Origin: Bradyrhizobium sp.
GTDB lineage: Bacteria; Pseudomonadota; Alphaproteobacteria; Rhizobiales; Xanthobacteraceae
Reading direction: 5' to 3'
DNA: 45,256 nt
Assembly (NCBI RefSeq): GCF_030646015.1
Contig: NZ_JAUSLT010000170.1
Location: 1-45,256, forward strand
A program made the translations under genes and the position numbers. Below the pieces are notes generated by a model. The model searched no databases and was not told the DNA's origin. It was given only the letters and a program-made list of their open reading frames with translations. Below, piece by piece: positions 25,463-33,974 of this stretch (position 1 is its first letter; every line of letters starts with the position of its first letter).

Positions 25463-25717
25463 TCAATCGTCGGTCAGGCTGCGATTTGGGCATTGGCTGA
25501 TGGTGGAACGCGCCAGCTTGGCATCTTCGAGGGATTTGTAGGGACCGGTTCCGAACCAGAATGGGCCGTCATTGCTGTACGGATAAATGGTTGGATTACT
25601 GGTCACGATCTCGCATTTGTTGGTCGCGCGGCTGCCGACCACCCAGTACTGCCCATCGGCCAGACATGCCGTTCCCAGACCGAACGTCATCGCGCCAGCC
25701 AGTATCCACGATCTCAT
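25463..25717 (-). CDS. Small secreted protein of unknown function
   Basis: An 84-residue exported protein: a Sec signal peptide at residues 1-20 (hydrophobic AGAMTFGLGT, cut after CLA), followed by about 64 residues with Gly, Trp and Tyr (WVVGSRATNKCEIV, GPFWFGTGPYKSLEDAK) and two cysteines that may pair. The GPYKSLEDA part is reminiscent of SPOR-like or other short periplasmic folds, but I do not assign a family. AGGAG precedes the ATG. Confidence 0.8.
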   Translation of the reverse strand: MRSWILAGAMTFGLGTACLADGQYWVVGSRATNKCEIVTSNPTIYPYSNDGPFWFGTGPYKSLEDAKLARSTISQCPNRSLTDD

Positions 25718-25839
25718 GGTCTCGCTCCTACACGCATTCCAGCGGGCAAGTTCGCGGTAGCCAAAAACGTTCCGGCCGACAATGGATGGCCTGGTTTCGT
25801 GGTTAACCGGCCCGCGACCGGATCGATCAAAAGCAGCGA

Positions 25840-26490
25840 TCAGATGTCGCGGCCTTCGACTTTTTCAGTCAGGGTCTTGACCAGCTCCGGCACCTTTTCC
25901 AGATGCGGATTGACCGCGAGCGCCTTGCGGAAGGCGTCGAGCGCGCGCTTTTCGTCGCCGAGGTCCTGCATGATCATGCCGAGCCCGGCCAGCGCACCGA
26001 AATGGCGGGGTTCGCGCACCAGCACCTGCTCGATGTCCTGCATCGAGCGGGTGTAATCGTTCTTGAGATAATACAGCGTCGCGCGCCGGTTCCAGCCCTC
26101 GACATAGTCGGGACGCAGCTTCACCACGGCATCGAGCAGCTTCAGCGCCACGTCCACCTGCTTGGCGTCCATCGCGGCCTTGGCGCGCACCATCAGTAGC
26201 GCCGCGGTATCGCTCGGCGTCTGCATCCACACCGCCCAGATCCGGGCCTCGACATGTTTGGCGCTGGCCTCATCGGGCGCCGCCTTCAGCGCGCCGAACA
26301 GAAAATCCAGTCCCCGCGTCTTGTCGGCGCCGACCTTCGGCAGCTTGGCTGGCGCCTCCGGCAGCTTCTTCTGGTTTCGGGGTGGCGCTGATCTCGGATC
26401 CTGCGCCGACGCAGGAACCGCCCATGCGGCTATCGCTGCCGTGAGCAGAATTGCAAGGTGGCGGCGTGACCCTGGGAATCTCATTGCCAT
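25840..26490 (-). CDS. Secreted TPR-repeat protein
   Basis: A 216-residue exported protein with a Sec signal peptide (to ASA, residues 1-29) and a tetratricopeptide-repeat region at about residues 80-205. Repeat hallmarks include VDVALKLLDAVVKLRPDYVE, YYLKNDYTRSMQDIEQVL and KRALDAFRKALAVNPH. Such proteins act as periplasmic scaffolds, but the partner is unknown. The ribosome-binding site is weak for both possible starts (26490 and 26484). It stands alone. Confidence 0.87.
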   Translation of the reverse strand: MAMRFPGSRRHLAILLTAAIAAWAVPASAQDPRSAPPRNQKKLPEAPAKLPKVGADKTRGLDFLFGALKAAPDEASAKHVEARIWAVWMQTPSDTAALLMVRAKAAMDAKQVDVALKLLDAVVKLRPDYVEGWNRRATLYYLKNDYTRSMQDIEQVLVREPRHFGALAGLGMIMQDLGDEKRALDAFRKALAVNPHLEKVPELVKTLTEKVEGRDI

Positions 26491-26606
26491 GGTTAAAGTC
26501 TAGACGCAGCAAAACGCGCTTGCAAAGCAGCAAGCCGTCAAAGACCCGTGATGACCTGAATTTTAGCGAAGGCCGGAAGCCGGAAAGGGCCTCGACTCAG
26601 TCGGAA

Positions 26607-26732
26607 TCAACCTTGGCGCGCCTTGAAACGGCGCTGGACCTTGTTGATCACGTAAACCCGGCCCTTGCGGCGGACCAGACGGTTGTTGCGGTGACGTCCA
26701 CGCAGCGATTTCAGCGAGTTACGGACCTTCAT
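26607..26732 (-). CDS. rpmJ: Ribosomal protein L36
   Basis: A 41-residue, very basic protein of the large ribosomal subunit. MKVRNSLKSLRGRHRNN and VYVINKVQRRFKARQ match the alphaproteobacterial L36 of about 41 residues. The four zinc-binding cysteines of the classical L36 are absent, as in the zinc-free C-minus form. The frame is open upstream to 26873, but AGGA lies before the ATG at 26732 and the conserved protein begins there. It stands alone, as is usual for rpmJ in rhizobia. Confidence 0.95.
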   Translation of the reverse strand: MKVRNSLKSLRGRHRNNRLVRRKGRVYVINKVQRRFKARQG

Positions 26733-27024
26733 GGGACAATCCTGATGCTTTGAAAGGCCGTGTTTCGACAGGCCGAAAGTGGCAAAACGAGATTTTTCCC
26801 GCCAGCGGTCATACCGCCCGGGACGGCCGGTTTCTAAGCCATCGAACGGTCGAATGTCAATCCGGACGGGCAAATCAGGCTGCCGCCGGCCTTTCCTGAC
26901 CGGTTGGAACCGGGTTCCCCGGTTAGGAAAAATACATAAATTCGGTCAAAGGTTTGCTGCGGCGCCGTGATTCGCACCCTATATCTGGAATTGGCTATTC
27001 GGCCGAGCTGGGTCTCGCGCAAAG

Positions 27025-28074
27025 ATGGGATCCGCCTCCGCCATGACATCTGCCCATAACCCCACCATCAAGCCAACGATTCCGGCCCCCGCGGATTATG
27101 CCGCCCCACTTGCCGCCACAGGCCGAATACCCCTGCCCGCGGGCGTACGGCCGTTCCAGCTCAACTGGCCCTATATCATCGTGATCGCCGGCTATCATGG
27201 CCTGGCGCTGCTGGCCTTCATGCCCGGCTGGTTCTCCTGGAGCGGCCTGTTCCTCGCCATGCTGCTCACCCATCTGTGCGGGCTGTTCGGCATCAACCTT
27301 TGCTACCACCGGCTTCTCACCCATCGCGGCCTGAAGGTGCCGAAATGGCTGGAGCATTCGATGGTGGTGGTCGCGATGTCCTGCCTGCAGGAGACGCCTG
27401 CGCGCTGGGTCGCGATCCACCGCCGCCATCATCAATTCGCCGACGAGCAGCCGGACCCGCACAGCCCGCTGGCCAGCTTCTTCTGGAGTCATATCGGCTG
27501 GATCCTGGTGCACCAGCCCGAACTGTCGCGGCTCGGCATCTATGAGCGCTACGCCAAGGACATTTTGCGCGATCGCTTCTACGTCGCGCTCGAGCGCCAT
27601 GGCTGGCTGGTCTGGATCAATCTGATCCAGATGCCGCTGTTCTTCGCCGCCGGTTTTTTGGTGGGATGGCTGGCCGGGCAATCACCTGACGTCGCGATGC
27701 AAACCGGACTCAGCATCCTTCTGTTCGGTGTCTTCGTCCGCACCGTGCTGGTCTGGCACATCACCTGGGCGGTGAACTCGGTGACCCATCTGTGGGGCTA
27801 TCGCAGCTACGAGACCGACGAGGACAGCCGCAACAACTTTGTCGTCGGCATGATCTCCAATGGCGAAGGCTGGCACAACAACCACCACGCCGACCCGCGC
27901 TCGGCGCGCCATGGCCATCGCTGGTGGGAGATGGACAATACCTGGCTGACCATTCGATTCCTGGAACGGATCGGCCTGGCCACCAACGTCGTGTCGCCCA
28001 GCGCGCACCTCAAGGCGCATGCCGCCAAGGCCAAGCTGATCACCCGCGGCTCGGACGGCGTCCCGGTCGATTAG
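27025..28074 (+). CDS. Membrane acyl desaturase (delta-9 type)
   Basis: A 349-residue integral membrane di-iron desaturase that introduces a double bond into acyl chains. Its three His boxes are intact: HRLLTH (residues 95-100), HRRHH (132-136) and HNNHH near residue 286. Hydrophobic segments around residues 47-95 and 195-240 place the active site on the cytoplasmic face. It resembles the stearoyl-CoA/delta-9 desaturase family, which makes oleate-type lipids and adjusts membrane fluidity. Two starts are possible, ATG at 27025 or 27043, neither with a strong ribosome-binding site. It stands alone. Confidence 0.92.
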   Translation: MGSASAMTSAHNPTIKPTIPAPADYAAPLAATGRIPLPAGVRPFQLNWPYIIVIAGYHGLALLAFMPGWFSWSGLFLAMLLTHLCGLFGINLCYHRLLTHRGLKVPKWLEHSMVVVAMSCLQETPARWVAIHRRHHQFADEQPDPHSPLASFFWSHIGWILVHQPELSRLGIYERYAKDILRDRFYVALERHGWLVWINLIQMPLFFAAGFLVGWLAGQSPDVAMQTGLSILLFGVFVRTVLVWHITWAVNSVTHLWGYRSYETDEDSRNNFVVGMISNGEGWHNNHHADPRSARHGHRWWEMDNTWLTIRFLERIGLATNVVSPSAHLKAHAAKAKLITRGSDGVPVD

Positions 28075-28235
28075 AGGCGCGGTCGAGGGGCCGAGGGGGC
28101 TCCCAACCAAAAACAGCGAAAACAACCCCATGCACAGTAAGCAAGGGGTTGACGGCATGGATGTTTTGCCCGCGAAAGCGATTTGACACGTTGGGCAAAT
28201 CACCGCGATATTGGAATAGTGCCCACGACTAGTAC

Positions 28236-28628
28236 TGGCCACGTGAGATCGTTGAGTCGCTGGCTGTCCATGCTTCGAGACGCTCGCGCCGCTCACTCCT
28301 CAGCGATGAGGTCCTCGTCGCTCCTCGAACAACCCCAGTTCCCTCATTGGTGAGGAGCAATGCATCTCGTGTCCCGGACGCGGCGCAGCGCCTCTTCAGC
28401 GCTGCTCCGCAGAGCCGGGACCCACACTTCGCAACCGTGGGCCCCGGATCAGCTGCGCACAACGCCGCGAAGGGCGGCGCGCTGCGCAGCATCCGGGGCA
28501 CGAAACCTCATCTTTCAGGATAAGGTCGCAGGCTCTCAGCATGAGGTTGTTGTGGTTCAACAAGCTAAACCTCATCCTGCGGAGGCCGCGTAGCGGCCGT
28601 CTCGAAGGACGGGCTGCAATACCAGTCT
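28236..28628. repeat. Cluster of palindromic intergenic repeats
   Basis: This gene-free stretch (the gap is 28075-28641) contains several nested inverted repeats. GTCCCGG (28371-28377) pairs with CCGGGAC (28415-28421), with GCAGCGC/GCGCTGC inside. CCCCGGAT (28442-28449) pairs with ATCCGGGG (28491-28498). GGCCGC and GCGGCC pair near 28583-28598, flanked by CCTCATCCTG and CTCGAAGGA(C). The sequences match the style of dispersed repeats of Bradyrhizobium chromosomes. The 160 bases before them (28075-28235) show nothing recognisable. Confidence 0.75.
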
Positions 28629-28641
28629 GTGATTCCGGGCG

Positions 28642-29076
28642 CTAACTCGGAAACTCCACCATCGCCTCCCCCGTCGCGACCTTCTCGCCGGCCTGGTTCT
28701 TCACCATGACGTCGATCAGCACCCAGCGCGAATTGGCGGTGACCTGTTTCGACTTCACGATGCCGGTCGGCTGGATGGTGTCGCCCGGCTTCACCGGCTT
28801 GACCCAGCGGGTTTCCAGGCGGCGATGGATGGCGCCGGCGGGATAGGCCCAGTCGGTGATCATCCGCGTGATCAGGCCGAAATTGTTCATGCCGTGCATG
28901 ATGATGCCGCCGAAATTGGTCTTGCCGAAACTGCCCTTCATGTATTCGTCGTCGAGATGCAGCGGGTTGTAATCGAGCGAGCCGTCGCAGAACAGGCGGA
29001 TGGATTCGCGGCTGACTTCGAATTTCGGGCCGTCGATGGTGTCGCCTTCGCCGAGGTTTTCAAACGTGGTGGTCAT
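28642..29076 (-). CDS. MaoC-type (R)-enoyl-CoA hydratase half
   Basis: A 144-residue hot-dog-fold protein. It carries the hydratase-2 motif DYNPLHLD with the catalytic Asp35, Asn37 and His40, and the FGGIIMHGM segment. Such proteins hydrate trans-2-enoyl-CoA to (R)-3-hydroxyacyl-CoA. GAGGGAAATC before the ATG supports the start. It follows the other MaoC-like gene by 13 bases; together the two look like the separate halves of a heteromeric hydratase, this one supplying the active site. Confidence 0.9.
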   Translation of the reverse strand: MTTTFENLGEGDTIDGPKFEVSRESIRLFCDGSLDYNPLHLDDEYMKGSFGKTNFGGIIMHGMNNFGLITRMITDWAYPAGAIHRRLETRWVKPVKPGDTIQPTGIVKSKQVTANSRWVLIDVMVKNQAGEKVATGEAMVEFPS

Positions 29077-29089
29077 GATTTCCCTCGCG

Positions 29090-29566
29090 TCATTCCGGCC
29101 GGATGGTCCAGCCGCGGCCGGAACAGATCACGTCGCCTTGCTGGTTGAAGAAGACGTTGTCGTGCACCACGAACAGCCGTTCGCGCTTGATGAATTTGTC
29201 GAGCGCGCGGGCCTCAAGCCGGATGACGTCGCCGGGACGCGCGGGAATGTTGTAGCTCCAGGACTGCCCGGCATTGACCGTGCCCGGCGAGCGCATCCAG
29301 TCGTCGGCCGGCGTGCAGGCGAACATCAGGAGGATGTGGATCGACGGCGGCGCGATCAGCCCGCCATACCGCGTGGTTTTGGCGTAGGCCTCGTCGAAAT
29401 AGATCGGGTGATCCTCGCCGACCGACGCGCAATACAGCTCGATGGCGTCGCGCGTCAGCGTATAGGGAATGGTCTTGCGCGGCTCGCCGGGGACGATGTC
29501 GTCCCAGACCTTGCGCAGATTGGCGTGTTTCCAGAAATCGGTTTCGAAGGCTTCCGCCTGCGCCAT
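29090..29566 (-). CDS. MaoC-like N-terminal-type hydratase half
   Basis: A 158-residue hot-dog-fold protein of the MaoC N-terminal type. The corresponding active-site region reads GEDHPIYFDEAYA, with Tyr56 where the catalytic His is expected, and APPSIHILLMF follows, so it is probably the non-catalytic partner, as in HadABC-type or split MaoC dehydratases. Its best use is as a heterodimer partner of the next gene, made from one transcript. A weak GAGG lies about ten bases before the ATG. The gene is divergent from the amidohydrolase across a 122-base control region. Confidence 0.86.
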   Translation of the reverse strand: MAQAEAFETDFWKHANLRKVWDDIVPGEPRKTIPYTLTRDAIELYCASVGEDHPIYFDEAYAKTTRYGGLIAPPSIHILLMFACTPADDWMRSPGTVNAGQSWSYNIPARPGDVIRLEARALDKFIKRERLFVVHDNVFFNQQGDVICSGRGWTIRPE

Positions 29567-29628
29567 CGCATCCTCCCTTGCCCGCCGCTATTATGATGCA
29601 GGTCTGTCATCCCATCTTGCGGAATTTG

Positions 29629-29642
29629 TTATATAGTATAAT
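29629..29642 (+). promoter_or_regulatory. -10 region and palindrome before the amidohydrolase
   Basis: TTATA-TAG-TATAA (29629-29641) is a perfect inverted repeat that overlaps a consensus TATAAT at 29637-29642, 47 bases before the ATG. No good -35 is seen at 17 bases (ATCTTG), as expected for an activated or repressed promoter. The site is in the gap shared with the divergent MaoC genes. Confidence 0.55.
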
Positions 29643-29688
29643 CAATTCGCGACCGTGTAAAATCAAGCGACCCTGCCGGGGAAACACC

Positions 29689-30573
29689 ATGCCCAAACTG
29701 AAGCTGCCCAATATCGACGACGTCGTGGCGATCGACATCCACACCCATGCCGAGGAGCCCTGCGGCATGCATGGCGACGACGGCTATGACGACTTCCAGG
29801 AAAAGATGGCCGACTACTTCAAGTCGCCGAACAAGCACCCGCCGACCGTTCAGGAAACCGCGGCCTATTACCGCGCCAAGAAGATCGCGGCCGTGATCTT
29901 CCCGGTCGATGCCGAGCGCGAGACCGGGTTCCGCCGCTACAACAATTACGAGATGCTGGAGATCGCGTCGGAGAATTCCGACGTGCTGATCCCCTTCGCC
30001 AGCATCGACCCGCACAAGGGCAAGCTCGGCGTCCGCGAGGCGAGGAAGCTGATCGAGGAATACGGCGTCCGTGGCTTCAAATTCCATCCGACCATGCAGG
30101 GCTTTTATGCGAACGACCGCATGGCCTACCCGCTCTACGAGGCCATTACCGAAGGCGGCGCGATTGCGCTGTTCCACACCGGCCAGACCGGCGTCGGCTC
30201 AGGCATGCCCGGCGGCATGGGGATGCGGCTGAAATACTCCAACCCGATGTACATGGACGACGTCGCGGCGGATTTCCCCGACCTGAAAATCATCCTGGCG
30301 CACCCGTCATTCCCCTGGCAGGAAGAGGCGCTGTCGGTCGCGACCCACAAGCCGAACGTCTATATCGACCTCTCCGGCTGGTCGCCGAAATATTTCCCGC
30401 CGATCCTGGTGCGCTACATCAACTCTATTTTGCAGGACAAGATGCTGTTCGGCTCGGACTGGCCGGTGATCACGCCGGACCGCTGGATGGCGGATTTCGC
30501 CAAGCTCGACATCCGCGACGAGATCAGGCCGAAGGTGCTGAAGGCCAATGCGCGGAAGCTGCTGGGGATCTAG
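29689..30573 (+). CDS. Amidohydrolase-2 / decarboxylase-family metalloenzyme
   Basis: A 294-residue TIM-barrel protein of the amidohydrolase-2 (ACMSD) family, members of which are decarboxylases or hydrolases of aromatic or dicarboxylic acids. Metal-ligand motifs are visible: DIHTHAEE near the start, FKFHPTMQGF, ILAHPSFPW and the FGSDWPV Asp near the end. The GIMHGDDGYDDFQEK-like N-terminal insert (here CGMHGDDGYDDFQ) is typical of the subgroup. GGGGAAA lies eight bases before the ATG; the frame is open to 29578 but upstream codons are not conserved. It leads a set with the DehI-like and dehalogenase genes, so a halogenated or branched acid may be the substrate. Confidence 0.9.
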   Translation: MPKLKLPNIDDVVAIDIHTHAEEPCGMHGDDGYDDFQEKMADYFKSPNKHPPTVQETAAYYRAKKIAAVIFPVDAERETGFRRYNNYEMLEIASENSDVLIPFASIDPHKGKLGVREARKLIEEYGVRGFKFHPTMQGFYANDRMAYPLYEAITEGGAIALFHTGQTGVGSGMPGGMGMRLKYSNPMYMDDVAADFPDLKIILAHPSFPWQEEALSVATHKPNVYIDLSGWSPKYFPPILVRYINSILQDKMLFGSDWPVITPDRWMADFAKLDIRDEIRPKVLKANARKLLGI

Positions 30574-30576
30574 ATT

Positions 30577-31395
30577 TTGCCTCAGCAAGAGAGCGTCCCT
30601 TCGGTGCTGGAAACCGAAGCCATCGGCGAAACCGCCGAAATTTATGCGGACATCCGCAGGACGCTCGACACCAGCGTGGTCAACCTGATTTGGCGTCATC
30701 TCGCGACCATGCCCGGCGCGCTGCCGTGGGCATGGTCGGCGGTACGGCCGCTCAATCTGGCGCCGGCCGCGGCGCATGCCGAATCGATCCGCCGCTCGCT
30801 GCAGCTGCCCGACATACCCGCGATTTCCAAAGATGTTTTGTCCGCGGCTGGAATTGATCAGCGGGCACTGACGAATATCCGCGCGGTATTGAACAGCTAC
30901 TATCATACCAACGCGTTGGCGCTGGCCGTTCTCTCCGCCCTGCTCGAACATTACGATCCGAGCGCCGCCGAGCCGGCGCAGCCCTCGGACGCCGTACCCG
31001 TCTCTGCGCCGACTGAACTCCCGCCGTTGCCGCCCATGCAAGGCCTGTCACCCGAGGTGCAGCGGTTGATCCTGGAATTGAATGAATTCGGCGAGGACAC
31101 CGATCCGTTTCTCATTGCCAGCATGTACCGGCATCTGGCGTACTGGCCGGCCTATCTCGGCATCGTCCGGACCCTGCTCGCACCATACCAGGCCGACGGC
31201 AGCTTGAACGCGCTGACGCGCTCGGCACGCGCCGTCGGCCGCGCGCATGGAAAAGTGCTGGCCCGCCAGCTGGCGCCCGGCAGGCCGCCAGATAGCCTGT
31301 CGGCGGCGCTTGCCTCGTGCCGGTTATTCGTCGAACATCCGATCGCCAGGATGGCAGGAATCTGCGCCATCATTCGACGTGCCACGCCCGAATAG
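30577..31395 (+). CDS. DehI-like protein without the expected catalytic Asp
   Basis: A 272-residue, mainly helical protein that resembles the group I 2-haloacid dehalogenase DehI. Shared blocks with the sequence I recall for Pseudomonas putida DehI are GETAEIYADIRRTL, HLATMPGALPWAW, VLNSYYHTNALAL and HLAYWPAYL. The position of DehI Asp189, which activates water, is Met183 here, whereas Asn114 corresponds to Asn112. Activity as a dehalogenase is therefore doubtful; it may bind a ligand or do other chemistry. This comparison rests on memory and needs an alignment. The start is TTG at 30577, three bases after the amidohydrolase stop, with GGGGAT upstream. Confidence 0.65.
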   Translation: MPQQESVPSVLETEAIGETAEIYADIRRTLDTSVVNLIWRHLATMPGALPWAWSAVRPLNLAPAAAHAESIRRSLQLPDIPAISKDVLSAAGIDQRALTNIRAVLNSYYHTNALALAVLSALLEHYDPSAAEPAQPSDAVPVSAPTELPPLPPMQGLSPEVQRLILELNEFGEDTDPFLIASMYRHLAYWPAYLGIVRTLLAPYQADGSLNALTRSARAVGRAHGKVLARQLAPGRPPDSLSAALASCRLFVEHPIARMAGICAIIRRATPE

Positions 31396-31426
31396 CCCGG
31401 CGCGGGCACGACATCAGGGGCGTTGC

Positions 31427-32170
31427 ATGAGCATCAAGGCCGTCGTATTCGACGCCTACGGCACATTGTTCGACATCCAGTCGGTCGCCGCGGTCACCGA
31501 AGAGGCGTTTCCCGGTTACGGCGAGCTCATTACCCAGGTCTGGCGCATCAAGCAGCTCGAATATACCTGGCTGCGTTCGCTGATGCGACGATATGAGGAT
31601 TTCTCCGTCATCACGCGGGATTCGCTCGCCTACACGCTCAGGATACTCGGGCTGCCATACGACGGCGCCGCGTTCGAACGCATCATGGACAAATATCTGC
31701 ATCTCGATCTTTATCCGGATGCGATGGCGGCTCTTGCGGCGATGCAGGGCCGCAAGCTCGCCATACTGTCCAACGGCAGTACTGGCATGCTGAACGCGCT
31801 GGTCGCCAACAGCAGCCTCGACCGCGTGCTGGATGCCACCATCAGCGTCGACTCGCAAAAGATCTTCAAGCCGGCGCCGGAAGCCTACGGGCTGATCGAG
31901 ACGAGGCTCGGCGTGCCGCCCGCCGAGGTGCTGTTCATCTCCTCGAACCCGTGGGACGCCTGCGGCGCCAAGGCCTTCGGCCTCAACGTCGCCTGGATCG
32001 AGCGAGTGACGCATGAAGCGATGGCACTGGCCTGCGTCAAAAATGACCTTGTCACCCCACTCACTATGTTCAAGGCGATCCGCACCCAGATGGACGAACT
32101 CGGGCTCGAGCCGGATTATCGCATCCACGCACTGGCGCAATTGCCGCGACTGATCGCCGCTCATCCTTAA
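31427..32170 (+). CDS. Type II haloacid dehalogenase (HAD family)
   Basis: A 247-residue HAD-fold hydrolase. The nucleophile is Asp9 (VVFDAYGTLFD); WRIKQLEYTWLRSLM carries the halide-side Arg region known from L-2-haloacid dehalogenases, ILSNGS the Ser/Asn pair, KIFKPAPEAY the Lys and FISSNPWDACGA the closing Asp. All key positions of the L-DEX group are kept, so it should release halide from L-2-haloacids, giving the D-hydroxy acid. AGGGG lies six bases before the ATG; the frame is open upstream to 31247 only inside the preceding gene. It follows the DehI-like gene by 31 bases. Confidence 0.92.
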   Translation: MSIKAVVFDAYGTLFDIQSVAAVTEEAFPGYGELITQVWRIKQLEYTWLRSLMRRYEDFSVITRDSLAYTLRILGLPYDGAAFERIMDKYLHLDLYPDAMAALAAMQGRKLAILSNGSTGMLNALVANSSLDRVLDATISVDSQKIFKPAPEAYGLIETRLGVPPAEVLFISSNPWDACGAKAFGLNVAWIERVTHEAMALACVKNDLVTPLTMFKAIRTQMDELGLEPDYRIHALAQLPRLIAAHP

Positions 32171-32190
32171 TCCGTCCGACAAATGAAAAC

Positions 32191-32228
32191 GAGCAGGCAA
32201 TTCGGAGTTTCCTCCCAACTGCCTGCTC
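32191..32228 (+). terminator. Hairpin after the dehalogenase gene
   Basis: GAGCAGGCA (32191-32199) pairs with TGCCTGCTC (32220-32228), and inside GGAG pairs with CTCC. No T-run follows, so if it ends transcription it is of the imperfect, T-poor type. It lies 20 bases after the stop. Confidence 0.5.
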
Positions 32229-32429
32229 GTCGAAGACCTGACCGCTATTGGCTATCCGCGTCCGGCGCCGTTGTTCACAGCGAGCGATCATGTTTCCTTC
32301 GGAGATAGAACTGCACAGCCGCCAAAGCGTTCCACCCGACAATCAAGTCTCTTCACATTTCCATGCTTTTGCGGAATGTAACGATTCCGCTAGAATCCAG
32401 CCGCTCAAACCAGCAGAAACAGCCGCTTC

Positions 32430-32897
32430 ATGAGTATTAAATCCGTCCGCGCGTTCTTCGCCGAACATGCCCCCGATATCACCGTGATCGAATCGCCCCT
32501 GAGTTCCGCCACCGTGACGCTGGCCGCCGAGGCCTATGGCGTCGAGCCGGCGCGGATCGCCAAGACGCTTTCCCTGCGGATCGGCGAGCGGGTGGTGCTG
32601 ATCGTCGCCGCCGGCACCTCGCGCATGGACAACAAGAAGGTCAAGGCGCATTTCGGCGGCAAGCCAAAGATGCTCGGCGTCGACGAAGTCGCCGACATCA
32701 CCGGCCACGAAGTCGGCGGCGTCTGTCCGTTCGGCCTGAAGGCGCCGTTGCCGGTCTATTGCGACGTCTCGCTGCAAGCGTTCGACGAGGTGGTGCCGGC
32801 CGCGGGCTCGACCCACAGCGCGGTGCGCATCGCGCCGATGCGGATGGCGCAACTCACTTCCGCCGAATGGATCGACGTGTGCCAGGCGCCGGCATAA
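32430..32897 (+). CDS. YbaK/ProX-type aminoacyl-tRNA deacylase
   Basis: A 155-residue cytosolic protein of the YbaK/EbsC family, which removes wrongly attached amino acids (Cys or Ala) from tRNAPro in trans. The catalytic Lys is Lys45 in IAKTLSLR, and the GGVCPFGL loop and TSRMDNKKV are family hallmarks. It converges on the AraC gene with 18 bases between the stops. The upstream gap (32171-32429) holds the hairpin above and otherwise nothing clear. Confidence 0.88.
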   Translation: MSIKSVRAFFAEHAPDITVIESPLSSATVTLAAEAYGVEPARIAKTLSLRIGERVVLIVAAGTSRMDNKKVKAHFGGKPKMLGVDEVADITGHEVGGVCPFGLKAPLPVYCDVSLQAFDEVVPAAGSTHSAVRIAPMRMAQLTSAEWIDVCQAPA

Positions 32898-32915
32898 CCC
32901 GGGGGCGTCATTGCG

Positions 32916-33974
32916 TCACGGCTTGCTACCCGTTTCCGCGTGCAGCGCTTTCGCATCCACAGGCGTCATTCCAAAGCGCCGCCGAAACGACCGGTGAAAA
33001 TACGAGACGTCGTTGAAGCCGGCAAGATAGGCGACGTCGCTGATCTTGCCCGCCCGGTGCCGCGGGTCACCCAGCAGCCGCGCCGCGCGCAGCAGCCGCT
33101 GTTCCAGCACGAATTCCGAAAACGTGGTGCCGCTGCGCTCGAACAGCAACTGGATGGTGCGGGTACTTGCGCGGTGGCGCTGTGCGACCTCGGCAAGCGT
33201 GAGGTTGCCGTCGCCGAGGCAAGCCAGAATGTCGGCCTTGACGGCTTCGAGGCGCGCGGCTGCGAGACCACGGCCTTTCGCCAGTTCGGTCGCGTCGCGT
33301 CCAGCGCCGAGCGCCAGCACCACCAGATCGATCAGGTGCTGCGAAACGGCATGCTGCGCCAGCGCATCGAGTCCCGGGGCGTGCTGAACCGCGAAGTCGT
33401 AGTATCGATGCAGCAGCGTGGTGAGCGCGGGGTCATGATCGAGCGGCCGCGCAATGCTGTCTTCCGCATCGGGACAGTAGGACAGCAGCGTCTTGCGGTC
33501 GAACAAGGCAGCCTTGTTGCTGCCCTCCTCGAGCTGCGCGATGAATGCGTCCTTGATGGAGGCGTCGATGAGACTGATGCCCAGCGGCGCGACGTCGAGC
33601 GCACGGCGGCCCATGACGGCGTGCAACGGCGAATCCGGCGCCATCAGCAACGCCAGACTGTCGCTGGCGCAGAGCGTCGTGAACCTGATCGGCGTGCCGC
33701 TGCAGAGGGATATCGTTGCCTGCGGCAACATCAACGCTGTGACGTCGCAGCGAAAGGCGCCGTCGGACAGAGGCGAAAGATCGGCCGCCATCACCTGGCG
33801 GCAAAACTCCTCCCGCCACATTTCATAGGCTGGCCCATGCGGGTCGCCGGCATAGCCGAGGCGCGGCGGGGATCGATTCGTTGTCGGCCGCCATAGGCGC
33901 GCGCGTCTCCAGGCTCGTGTAACGGCACAGCAATACCGCGCAGGCGGCCCGGCGCGCAACGCCTTCAAGCCCAA
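32916..33974 (-). CDS. AraC-family transcriptional regulator
   Basis: A regulator of up to 352 residues. The C-terminal 100 residues are the double HTH domain: LTLAEVAQRHRASTRTIQLLF and RHRAGKISDVAYLAGFNDVSY, then FHRSFRRRFGMTP. The N-terminal part is an AraC-binding-like sensor domain with MWREEFCRQVMAAD near its start. The start is unsure: TTG at 33974 is the longest option, and no good ribosome-binding site is visible; the ATG at 33821 would cut the sensor domain. It is divergent from the autotransporter gene, with about 208 bases between. Confidence 0.88.
   Translation of the reverse strand: MGLKALRAGPPARYCCAVTRAWRRARLWRPTTNRSPPRLGYAGDPHGPAYEMWREEFCRQVMAADLSPLSDGAFRCDVTALMLPQATISLCSGTPIRFTTLCASDSLALLMAPDSPLHAVMGRRALDVAPLGISLIDASIKDAFIAQLEEGSNKAALFDRKTLLSYCPDAEDSIARPLDHDPALTTLLHRYYDFAVQHAPGLDALAQHAVSQHLIDLVVLALGAGRDATELAKGRGLAAARLEAVKADILACLGDGNLTLAEVAQRHRASTRTIQLLFERSGTTFSEFVLEQRLLRAARLLGDPRHRAGKISDVAYLAGFNDVSYFHRSFRRRFGMTPVDAKALHAETGSKP

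Noticed and set aside
28075..28641. The repeat cluster as a CRISPR array.
   Set aside because: The palindromes differ from each other and there are no regular, unique spacers.
29629..29642. The palindrome here as a fourth site of the GntR regulon.
   Set aside because: It has TTATA/TATAA instead of the TGATATA core; the resemblance is only in AT content, so it is listed as a separate control site.
30577..32170. A possible fusion of the DehI-like and dehalogenase genes.
   Set aside because: There is a normal stop, 31 bases between them and a good ribosome-binding site for the second gene.
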